Below are positions 15,543-21,710 of a stretch of DNA of 21,710 bases, one piece after another; the first letter of the stretch is position 1; the number at the start of each line of letters is the position of its first letter. The DNA comes from JBNAVY01 sp049700195 (GTDB lineage Bacteria > Bacillota > Thermoanaerobacteria > Thermoanaerobacterales > Thermoanaerobacteraceae): contig JBNAVY010000033.1 of NCBI GenBank assembly GCA_049700195.1, positions 1-21,710 on the forward strand, written 5' to 3'. The position numbers and the translations under genes were made by a program. The notes beneath the pieces are model-generated. The model was not told the DNA's origin and made no database searches. It saw only the letters and a program-made list of their open reading frames with translations.

Positions 15543-17048
15543 TCAAAGAACTTTTATATTCTTTTTAAATATTTTATGGAATAAATCATTGTGCTTCTCA
15601 ACACTAAGTTTTTCTAAATCTGTTGTTCCATTATTGGACTTTAAGTATAGGATAATATTTTTGTTTTTTATTTCGCAAGAAGTAATTTCTACTCTTCCTA
15701 AATGGCTTATATCTAAGCCCTCAGCTATTCTTAAAATCAAACCCATTTTATATATTTTTTCATTTTCTTCTTGAGAAAGAAAGTTTTTATAAATACTTAT
15801 AATTTTTTCATATCCATTTCCTTCATGCATTGTTGAAATTAATGCAACTTTTAAAATGCTTTTATGTGTTAAACCATTTATTCCATTGTGTAAAATGATA
15901 TAACTGCTGTGAATATTATGATTATAATAGTTTACTGTTAAACCAATATCATGAAGAAGAGCAGAAATTGAGAGAAGATTTCTACATTCTTCATCACAGT
16001 TATGAATAGGTTTTAACTTGTCGAAAAGATAAAGAGCATATTTTTGTATTGTTTTTGCATGTCTCTCATCAACTTTGTAAAATTTCATCATATTATAAAC
16101 GCTGTACATACAAACATCATTTAGTATTTCGTCGTGTTTAAGAATGTTTTTATATAATATGCCTTCTCTTAAGCCGTTTCCACTAATTTTTAATTTTGCT
16201 ATTTTTGCATATTTCATAATTTCTTTTAGTGCAACAAGGCCTGATAAAATTATATCTGAGCGTTCACTTGATAAACCTGGAATTTTTTTTCTTTCTTTTA
16301 AACTTTTATTTTTGATTAATTCAAATATATTATTGACATCAGATGGATTCATTTCATAATTATGCATAAGATTAATAGGATATTGATTTTTCCGCCGATT
16401 AATCTTTGCAACAGTACGTACTGTTCCTCCAATTCCAACTAGAGTATCTATATCCTTATCAATAAGCCAATCAAATTTTTTAAACTGTTTTTTAAAGAAT
16501 TCTTCAAGTTTAGTTATTTCTTCATTTTTGGGAGGATCTTCTGTAAGAAAGTCTTCTGTAAGAGTTACAACACCATGTGGGATACTGATGTGTTCTTTAA
16601 TCTTTCTGTTTTTTACTTTAATAATTTCCATACTGCCGCCACCAATATCTAAAAGGAAAGCATTGTTTATGTCCATAGTATTTATTACGCTGTAATAATC
16701 GTACCAAGCTTCTTCTTTACCAGGAATAATATTAAATTTTATACCTGTTTTTTCGTATAGAGTATTTATGAATTCTTTTCCATTGTCAGAATTTCTTACT
16801 GCAGCAGTTGCAACTGCAATTATTTTATTTACATTATAGATATTACAAAAATCTTTAAAAACACTTATTATTTTCATTGCTTTTTCCATAGATTCATTAT
16901 TTAATCTGTTTGTTTTACTTATGCCTTTACCCAATCTTGCCGATTCTTTTAATTCATCTAATAATTTGAATGAACCATCATCATTTATATCAAATACCAT
17001 CAGCCTTATTGTATTTGAGCCTAAGTCTATTATACCTATTCGATTCAT
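15543..17048 (-). CDS. Ppx/GppA-family phosphatase with C-terminal HD-like domain
   Basis: This 501-residue protein belongs to the family that degrades polyphosphate (exopolyphosphatase) and/or converts pppGpp to ppGpp. The N-terminal ASKHA-fold domains show IDLGSNTIRL (about 7-16), VATAAVRNS, FLLDIGGGSMEI and VGIGGTVRT. The C-terminal half has an HD-type segment with LLHDIG and HNIHSSYIIL, as in E. coli Ppx and cyanobacterial or clostridial forms. ATG 17048 has AGAGGAAG upstream. It heads an operon with two thymidylate-kinase-like genes. Whether it is Ppx or GppA cannot be decided from the sequence. Confidence 0.92.
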   Translation of the reverse strand: MNRIGIIDLGSNTIRLMVFDINDDGSFKLLDELKESARLGKGISKTNRLNNESMEKAMKIISVFKDFCNIYNVNKIIAVATAAVRNSDNGKEFINTLYEKTGIKFNIIPGKEEAWYDYYSVINTMDINNAFLLDIGGGSMEIIKVKNRKIKEHISIPHGVVTLTEDFLTEDPPKNEEITKLEEFFKKQFKKFDWLIDKDIDTLVGIGGTVRTVAKINRRKNQYPINLMHNYEMNPSDVNNIFELIKNKSLKERKKIPGLSSERSDIILSGLVALKEIMKYAKIAKLKISGNGLREGILYKNILKHDEILNDVCMYSVYNMMKFYKVDERHAKTIQKYALYLFDKLKPIHNCDEECRNLLSISALLHDIGLTVNYYNHNIHSSYIILHNGINGLTHKSILKVALISTMHEGNGYEKIISIYKNFLSQEENEKIYKMGLILRIAEGLDISHLGRVEITSCEIKNKNIILYLKSNNGTTDLEKLSVEKHNDLFHKIFKKNIKVL

Positions 17049-17211
17049 TAAACTTCCTCTTTTCTGACTTTTATATTTTTAATATTATCTAAATTTTATC
17101 AAAAAAGCAGGAGTTATACAATAGAGGTTATATATTTGTAAGTTAAATTTTTATTAATTTAGACAATTTTAAAATAACTTATGATGAATTTTGTAGAAAA
17201 TTATATTTATT

Positions 17212-17739
17212 TTATGGTTTGATTTTTTTAAAAAAATCTCCTTTTGGGGTAGTTCTGATATTATAATTTGCACCATACCTATTCATTTCATTCATTTTAA
17301 AAATTAATAGATTTATATTAACATTTAGAATACCTGCTATTTCAACATCTGTATATCCTTCTTCAAGTAAGCTTATGACATCTTTATCATTTATTAAAAG
17401 ATGAGCAGCAAATATATTTGCTTCATATTCAGGCTGTGATACTATATCAAAAAGTTCATATTCTTGAAATGAAGTTTTTTTTGTTAAATGTCTATGTAAA
17501 GAATCATGACCAAGCTCATGAGCTAAAACCATTTTTAACATATAATCTTCTAAATTAGAGTTTAAGAAAATAAAGCGGTTTCTTTCTATAACTGTATACA
17601 TCCCTAGAAGATTAGTTATATTGTTTATATATTTTATTTTAATATTACTATATTTTACAATTTCAAAAGGATCTGAAGTGCCAAATTTATTTATGATTTT
17701 TTGAACTTTTGTATAAATAATATTTTTTTTATAGTTCAT
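17212..17739 (-). CDS. ImmA/IrrE-type metallopeptidase
   Basis: This 175-residue cytoplasmic zinc protease family (COG2856) cleaves partner XRE repressors, as ImmA does with ImmR and IrrE/PprI does with DdrO. The active site HELGH is at residues 74-78 (LAHELGHDSLH), and the downstream YEANIFAAHLL supplies Glu106 as the third zinc ligand. Residues 118-150 (DVISLLEEGYTDVEIAGILNVN, in part) form the usual helical tail. IrrE's extra C-terminal GAF-like domain is absent. ATG 17739 has GGAGGAATCAT directly upstream. It lies 21 nt behind the XRE gene, with which it is surely co-transcribed, and divergent from dinB. Confidence 0.93.
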   Translation of the reverse strand: MNYKKNIIYTKVQKIINKFGTSDPFEIVKYSNIKIKYINNITNLLGMYTVIERNRFIFLNSNLEDYMLKMVLAHELGHDSLHRHLTKKTSFQEYELFDIVSQPEYEANIFAAHLLINDKDVISLLEEGYTDVEIAGILNVNINLLIFKMNEMNRYGANYNIRTTPKGDFFKKIKP

Positions 17740-17760
17740 ATGATTCCTCCAAAAGTACAG

Positions 17761-18174
17761 TTAGTCTGCCCTTTTTTTATATTTTTTAGGTGTGTATTTT
17801 TTGTTTTCAAGTTTTGCCTCAAAAAAAGCTTCTTGAAGAGCATCAAATACAGCTTTTTTATCTTCATCAGAAAGAGAACCACCGGCAAATAATGCCCTAG
17901 CACTGTTTATAAGTTCTTGAGCACTTTTTAAACCTCTATGCCCATAAATTTCTCCAGCAGATAAAATAAATTCATCTCCTTCCGTAAGAAGATAATTTAC
18001 ATCAATCTTAAATATTTCTGCAATTTTATAATAAGTTTGTCTATATCTTGGAAGAGTTTCACCTAGTTCATAACTTTTTAAAGTTCTAAGTGAAACTCCA
18101 ATTAGCTTTGATAATTCTTCCTGAGTTAAATTATTATCTGTTCTTAGTTTTTTTAGTTTTTCACTGAATTTCAT
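17761..18174 (-). CDS. XRE-family repressor, ImmR/DdrO-like partner of the ImmA/IrrE protease
   Basis: This 137-residue protein has an N-terminal HTH (about 5-60; LTQEELSKLIGVSLRTLKSYELGETLPR) and a helical C-terminal domain with ALFAGGSLSDEDKKAVFDALQEAFFEAK. The latter type of tail occurs in XRE repressors paired with ImmA/IrrE proteases and provides dimerisation and the cleavage region. It starts 49 nt before the -35 box of dinB on the opposite strand. The inverted repeats in the shared promoter region are its likely operators, giving autorepression and repression of dinB. The predicted inducing signal is DNA damage, by analogy. Confidence 0.9.
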   Translation of the reverse strand: MKFSEKLKKLRTDNNLTQEELSKLIGVSLRTLKSYELGETLPRYRQTYYKIAEIFKIDVNYLLTEGDEFILSAGEIYGHRGLKSAQELINSARALFAGGSLSDEDKKAVFDALQEAFFEAKLENKKYTPKKYKKRAD

Positions 18175-18188
18175 TTTTTCCTCCTTTT

Positions 18189-18211
18189 AAAGTGCAGTTA
18201 TAATGCACTTT
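18189..18211. promoter_or_regulatory. Putative operator 1 of the XRE repressor
   Basis: AAAGTGCA-N7-TGCACTTT is a perfect 8-bp inverted repeat. On the minus strand its spacer contains TTATAAC, a likely -10 of the repressor gene, so binding would block the repressor's own transcription. Confidence 0.7.
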
Positions 18212-18225
18212 TTTTTAAAAAAATC

Positions 18226-18255
18226 TTGACAAGTGCATTTAAAATACACTATAGT
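18226..18255 (+). promoter_or_regulatory. dinB promoter with embedded operator 2
   Basis: TTGACA at 18226-18231 and TATAGT at 18250-18255 are separated by 18 nt. The spacer is almost entirely the second operator AGTGCA-N7-TACACT (18232-18250), same half-site and same 7-nt spacing as operator 1. Repressor bound here would exclude RNA polymerase. Confidence 0.8.
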
Positions 18256-18323
18256 TTAATAAGGGGCGATTAAATTACACTTATTATATATCTTGAACTA
18301 TATTATGTCAAGGAGGCATTTTT

Positions 18324-19562
18324 GTGGATAGAACAATATTACATTGTGATATAAATAATTGTTATGCATCTATTGAGACAATGCTAAATCCTCAATATAA
18401 AGGCAAGCCTATTGCAGTTTGTGGCTTGCAGGAAGAAAGGCATGGTATTGTTCTTGCAAAATCTGAAGAAGCTAAAGTTTTTGGAGTAAAGACAGGGGAA
18501 GTTATATGGCAGGCGAAACAAAAATGTCCGGAACTTATAATTGTGCCTCCACACTATGAAGAATATTTAAGGTATTCAAAACTTATACGTAATATTTATT
18601 ATGATTATACAAACCAAGTTGAGCCTTTTGGTATAGATGAATGCTGGTTAGACTGTACTGGGAGTATTCATCTTTTTGGTTCGGGAGAAAAAATTGCAAA
18701 TGAATTAAAGGAAAGAGTAAAAAAAGAGATTGGAGTAACTATTTCTGTTGGTGTAAGCTTTAATAAGGTATTTGCAAAAATAGGGAGTGATTTAAAAAAA
18801 CCTGATGCTATAACTGTTATTCCAAAAGAAAATTTTAAAGAAATTCTGTGGCCTTTGTCAATAAAAGAGATGATAGGTATTGGGAAAGCAACATCCAAGA
18901 AATTAGAAAATTATGGTATATACACCCTTGGAGAACTTGCCAGAACAGATCCGAAATTTTTAAAAAGGCTTTTAGGAGTTAATGGAGTTGCTTTATGGAA
19001 TTATGCAAATGGCAGAGACTATACTGAGGTTAAGGATGCTTTTTTTAAGCCACCTATTAAAAGTATAGGTCATAGTATAACCTGCACAGCAGATCTTCTT
19101 AATGAAGAAGAAGTAGAAAATGTGTTTTTAGAATTATCCATTGATATTTCAAGAAGGCTTATAGAAAATGATTTAGAAGCGTCTGGAGTACAAATATCTG
19201 TTAGAAACGAAAATCTTTTTATAAAACAATACCAAAAAGCAACAAATTTTCCGACTCAATCTGCAAAAGAACTTGCGCAAACTGCCATGGAAGCATTTAG
19301 AGAAAATTATATATGGAATTACAATATACGCTCTCTTGGTATAAGAGCAATAAACCTAAAAAGAGCTGGAAGCTTTTATCAAATAGATGTTTTTAATAAT
19401 TATATAAAACATGAAAAAAATGAAAAGATAAATAAAGCATTATATCAGATTAGAAATAAATTTGGTAATAAAAGTATCACTTTTGGATCTATATTAGGTG
19501 ATATTAAAATTCCAAAAGAGCGTCCTAACGTAGTTACTCTTCCATCAGGAAGTTATATATAA
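18324..19562 (+). CDS. dinB: Y-family DNA polymerase (DinB/UmuC-like, translesion)
   Basis: This 412-residue error-prone polymerase copies damaged DNA. Catalytic acids are Asp9 in HCDINNCYASIE and Asp105-Glu106 in FGIDECWLD; Tyr14 is the likely steric gate. Helix-hairpin-helix IKEMIGIGKATSKKLENYGI and a little-finger domain (SIGHSITCTADLLNEEEV onward) follow. The usual C-terminal clamp-binding QLxLF box is not evident; the protein ends LPSGSYI. GTG 18324 has AAGGAGG at 18310-18316. It is divergent from the repressor/protease pair and its promoter carries an operator. It could be named UmuC-like or Pol IV; the family is certain, the subfamily not. Confidence 0.95.
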   Translation: MDRTILHCDINNCYASIETMLNPQYKGKPIAVCGLQEERHGIVLAKSEEAKVFGVKTGEVIWQAKQKCPELIIVPPHYEEYLRYSKLIRNIYYDYTNQVEPFGIDECWLDCTGSIHLFGSGEKIANELKERVKKEIGVTISVGVSFNKVFAKIGSDLKKPDAITVIPKENFKEILWPLSIKEMIGIGKATSKKLENYGIYTLGELARTDPKFLKRLLGVNGVALWNYANGRDYTEVKDAFFKPPIKSIGHSITCTADLLNEEEVENVFLELSIDISRRLIENDLEASGVQISVRNENLFIKQYQKATNFPTQSAKELAQTAMEAFRENYIWNYNIRSLGIRAINLKRAGSFYQIDVFNNYIKHEKNEKINKALYQIRNKFGNKSITFGSILGDIKIPKERPNVVTLPSGSYI

Positions 19563-19663
19563 GCATAAAAATACTGTTAATTGTGTATTATTAATAAATT
19601 TAAATAAAGATAATTTGTAAAAAGGTATTTATATTATAGAATTTCACAAAAAAATTAAATGTT

Positions 19664-19690
19664 TAAACTTATTCAAAAATATATCGATAT
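19664..19690 (+). promoter_or_regulatory. Sigma-D/sigma-28-like (flagellar) promoter of the chemoreceptor gene
   Basis: TAAA at 19664-19667, exactly 15 nt, then ATCGATAT at 19683-19690. The Firmicute sigma-D consensus is TAAA-N15-GCCGATAT, so spacing is exact and 6 of 8 bases of the -10 match. It lies 41 nt before the start codon. Confidence 0.65.
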
Positions 19691-19731
19691 TAAATTAATA
19701 AATAAAAATACATCAGGAAAGAGGGGTAAAA

Positions 19732-21132
19732 ATGTTTTCCAGAAATAATATTAAATCTAATGGGAAAGAAAAATTAAATCGAAATATTGAAGTTTTACAA
19801 AATAATTTATCAGAAATAATAAAAGGTACTTTCGAATTAACAAAGTTGGAAAATACGGAGTTAATGGATGAATTTAAAAAAATTGATGAAGAAATATGGA
19901 ATTGTGCTAAATCTGTTAAAGATATGGTAAAGCTTTCTGTTTTTGATTTAAATAATTCAGTTTTTGCAACAATTAAAATGGAGTTTTTGGGCAAATTATT
20001 AAAAATGGTAGACCAACAGTCTTTAAAATTAAATGATGTAGCTGTAACAACTGAAGAATTAGCATCAGCATCACAAGAAATAGCAGTAAAAGCAACAAAT
20101 ATTACTGAAGAAATGCATAAAGCTATAGAACAAGCAAATAGTGGTACTATTTCTGTTGAACAACTGACTGGCTTTGTTGATGAAATGCTTGAACAATTTA
20201 ATTACATAAATAATTTTATTAATTCTTTAGCAAATGGAATGAAAAAAATAAATGAAGTTGTTGAAGTTATAAGGGGTGTAGCTGATCAGACAAATTTATT
20301 GTCTTTAAACGCAGCGATAGAAGCAGCTCGTGCTAAAGATGCTGGAAAGGGCTTTGCAGTAGTCGCAGATGAAGTAAAAAAATTGGCAGAGCACACAAAA
20401 TTGTCTGCAGACCGAATAAGCAATAATGTAGAATTGTTGCAGAATGAAATGTCAAAGACGGCATCATATATTTCCTCTGCTGCCAATAGATTAAGCAAAG
20501 GCAAAGATTTATCACAAAAGGCAATTAAATCAATGGAAGATATAATTAAACAAACTAATAATGTGCAAGAACATATAGAAGAAATAACAGCAAATGTAGA
20601 AGAACAATCAGCATTTATACAGGAAATGTCAGCAACAAACGAGGAAAACGCTGAATTTGCTCAGAATATTAAGAAGATAAGCATATCTACTGGTGAAGAA
20701 ATATATGATTTAAGTAAAAAGTTAGAAAAAAGAAGAAAAGAAATAAGAGAAAAAGCTTATTTTATAAGTCTATCTGAAAAAATAGATTTATTTAAAATAG
20801 ATCATTTGTTTTATAAATGGAAAATATATAATATGCTTTTAGGATTTGAAAAATTAAGTGAGGATGTAGAAGACTATCATAGATGTGCTTTAGGTGAGTG
20901 GTATTATTCGGTAAAAGATGAAAAAATAAGATCATTAAGTTCATTTAATAAAATTGAAGAGGTTCATGCTAAAGTACATTCTTTAGTTAAAGATGCTATA
21001 CAAACTTACAACTCAAAAAATAAAGAACAAACTGAAGAAATATTAAAAAATATAGAAAAGTTTTCTGAAAAGCTAATTCTAATTTTAGAGGAGTTTAAAA
21101 AAGAGATTAAAAAATTTGAAACAAACGAATAA
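19732..21132 (+). CDS. Soluble methyl-accepting chemotaxis protein with C-terminal CZB zinc-binding domain
   Basis: This 466-residue chemoreceptor has no membrane segment or signal peptide, so it acts in the cytoplasm. Residues about 1-100 are a helical region of unknown type. The central coiled coil contains the conserved CheA/CheW-contacting hairpin tip (VADQTNLLSLNAAIEAARA... GKGFAVVADEVKKLAEHT, about residues 183-223). Residues about 350-466 form a CZB domain with YHRCALGEWYY. Likely zinc ligands are His358, Cys385, His412 and His416, with spacing (27, 27, 4) close to the 3His/1Cys site of E. coli DgcZ. The ATG has GAGGGG upstream, and a sigma-D-like promoter precedes it. It probably senses zinc or zinc-thiolate redox state. 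Confidence 0.95.
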   Translation: MFSRNNIKSNGKEKLNRNIEVLQNNLSEIIKGTFELTKLENTELMDEFKKIDEEIWNCAKSVKDMVKLSVFDLNNSVFATIKMEFLGKLLKMVDQQSLKLNDVAVTTEELASASQEIAVKATNITEEMHKAIEQANSGTISVEQLTGFVDEMLEQFNYINNFINSLANGMKKINEVVEVIRGVADQTNLLSLNAAIEAARAKDAGKGFAVVADEVKKLAEHTKLSADRISNNVELLQNEMSKTASYISSAANRLSKGKDLSQKAIKSMEDIIKQTNNVQEHIEEITANVEEQSAFIQEMSATNEENAEFAQNIKKISISTGEEIYDLSKKLEKRRKEIREKAYFISLSEKIDLFKIDHLFYKWKIYNMLLGFEKLSEDVEDYHRCALGEWYYSVKDEKIRSLSSFNKIEEVHAKVHSLVKDAIQTYNSKNKEQTEEILKNIEKFSEKLILILEEFKKEIKKFETNE

Positions 21133-21172
21133 ATTATCTTTAAAATTAATATTAAGAAAGAACATATAAATT

Positions 21173-21181
21173 TGATATAAT
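21173..21181 (+). promoter_or_regulatory. Extended -10 promoter of the PspC-domain gene
   Basis: TGATATAAT matches the TGN-TATAAT extended -10. No good -35 is visible. It lies 51 nt before the start codon. Confidence 0.55.
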
Positions 21182-21232
21182 ATATATAGGTTTATATAAA
21201 AAATATAAATAAAAGTTTAAGAGGTGAATGAT

Positions 21233-21418
21233 ATGGAAAAAAGAATTTGTCGCTCAAAAACACAAAAAATGTTAGGTGGAGTTTGCGGAGGTATTGGGGA
21301 GTATTTTAATATTGATCCAACTATAATTAGATTAATTTGGGGATTTTCTACACTGATTTGGGGAGCGGGATTTTGGGCATACATAATTGCTTGGGTGGTA
21401 ATTCCTGAATGTCAGTAA
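21233..21418 (+). CDS. PspC-domain small membrane protein
   Basis: This 61-residue protein is essentially a single PspC domain: a basic N-terminus (KRICRSKTQKMLGGVCGGIGEYF), NIDPTIIRLIWG, then one hydrophobic membrane segment (about 35-57) ending VVIPE. In other bacteria PspC is an inner-membrane partner in the envelope-stress response, but single-domain copies in Firmicutes have no assigned function. ATG 21233 is chosen: GAGGTG at 21221-21226 is its ribosome site, while the in-frame GTG 21224 is part of it. No other psp gene is in the window. Confidence 0.92.
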   Translation: MEKRICRSKTQKMLGGVCGGIGEYFNIDPTIIRLIWGFSTLIWGAGFWAYIIAWVVIPECQ

Positions 21419-21530
21419 AATAAGACTAAAAACTATTTGATATTTATAATTCCATTTATGTTATAACAAACTATGCATGTTATATGAAATAATATTTATA
21501 TTGTTATTTTAATTTGTTGTTTATAGATTC

Positions 21531-21572
21531 ATTATTAAAGTTTTACTACATCCGTAGTTAAACTTTAATAAT
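21531..21572. terminator. Long hairpin between pspC and tRNA-Trp, possible bidirectional terminator
   Basis: A 19-position stem with one T-T mismatch (21531-21549 with 21554-21572) closes an ATCC loop. It lies between convergent genes and could end both transcripts, but neither side has a clear T-tract. The rest of 21419-21665 is AT-rich with a weaker TATAACA-N9-TGTTATA repeat at 21462-21484 and no ORF of note. Confidence 0.5.
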
Positions 21573-21665
21573 TAATATTCAAAAAAAATAGACTTAACAA
21601 CCTAATATATTTTTGTGTTTGTTATATTTATCCAACCACGAAAACCTTGATTTTAGGCATAATAA

Positions 21666-21710
21666 TGGCAGGGGAGACAGGAATCGAACCCGCAGCCCAC
21701 GGTTTTGGAG
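21666..21710 (-). tRNA. trnW: tRNA-Trp (anticodon CCA), 3' part; 5' half lies beyond the window
   Basis: Read on the minus strand, the last 45 bases begin at loop position 32: CT-CCA-AA is the 7-nt anticodon loop with CCA at 21708-21706. The anticodon-stem 3' strand ACCGT follows, then variable loop, T-arm GCGGG-TTCGATT-CCTGT, acceptor strand CTCCCCT, discriminator G73 and encoded CCA ending at 21666. G73 with CCA matches the TGGC bulge of both trp-leader antiterminators. The D-arm and 5' acceptor strand are outside the window. Confidence 0.93.

Noticed and set aside
15487..15774. Plus-strand ORF over the ppx/kinase junction
   Set aside because: Hydrophobic low-complexity translation antisense to real genes, a shadow of AT-rich coding sequence.
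17212..18174. ICE or prophage immunity module (ImmA/ImmR)
   Set aside because: No integrase, relaxase, excisionase or phage gene flanks the pair; the only divergent gene is a Y-family polymerase, so a chromosomal damage-response role fits better.
21633..21665. Ten-codon minus-strand ORF (MPKIKVFVVG) next to tRNA-Trp
   Set aside because: Too short, no ribosome site, immediately abuts the tRNA 3' end; most likely chance.
1..21710. CRISPR arrays, insertion sequences, long direct repeats
   Set aside because: Reading through the window showed no regularly spaced repeats, transposase frames or terminal inverted repeats with target duplications.

Overview
The window is about 70% A+T and reads as a chromosomal segment of an anaerobic, spore-forming, motile low-GC Firmicute of the Clostridia (Thermoanaerobacterales-like is my best guess; genus not resolvable). 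Supporting signs are two T-box leaders, strong AGGAGG-type ribosome sites with ATG/TTG/GTG starts, a TM1266-type hydrogenase-associated protein, a YteA-type sporulation protein, a chemoreceptor behind a sigma-D-like promoter, and unfused trp genes. There is no insertion sequence, integrase, phage structural gene or CRISPR array.

Left part (1-4647): the 3' end of divIVA, a small TM1266-like gene, then ileS under a tRNA-Ile T-box leader, followed by a nucleosidase gene (mtnN) and a thiamine-binding-protein-like gene. Centre (4675-12220): a complete tryptophan operon trpE-G-D-C-F-B-A plus a short DAHP synthase (aroF), tightly packed with 1-29 nt overlaps. Its leader is a tRNA-Trp T-box with ONE specifier domain but TWO successive antiterminator/terminator modules. 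The 3' half of a tRNA-Trp(CCA) gene lies at the right edge of the same window, and its encoded G73-CCA end is complementary to the TGGC bulge of both modules.

Next come a peroxiredoxin (bcp) ending in a perfect 56-bp palindrome, a small membrane protein, and a YteA/DksA-type zinc-finger gene whose N-terminal codons are interrupted by an in-frame TAA. On the minus strand, converging on these, is an operon of a Ppx/GppA phosphatase and two tandem thymidylate-kinase-like paralogues, one of which has lost the Walker A lysine.

Right part (17212-21710): an XRE repressor and an ImmA/IrrE metallopeptidase face a Y-family DNA polymerase gene. The promoter region between them holds two copies of an inverted repeat (AGTGCA-N7-TGCACT and a near match), one of them exactly between the -35 and -10 boxes of the polymerase promoter. 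This looks like a compact, LexA-independent DNA-damage switch of the IrrE/DdrO type. A soluble chemoreceptor with a C-terminal zinc-binding CZB domain, a PspC-domain protein and the partial tRNA-Trp gene close the window.
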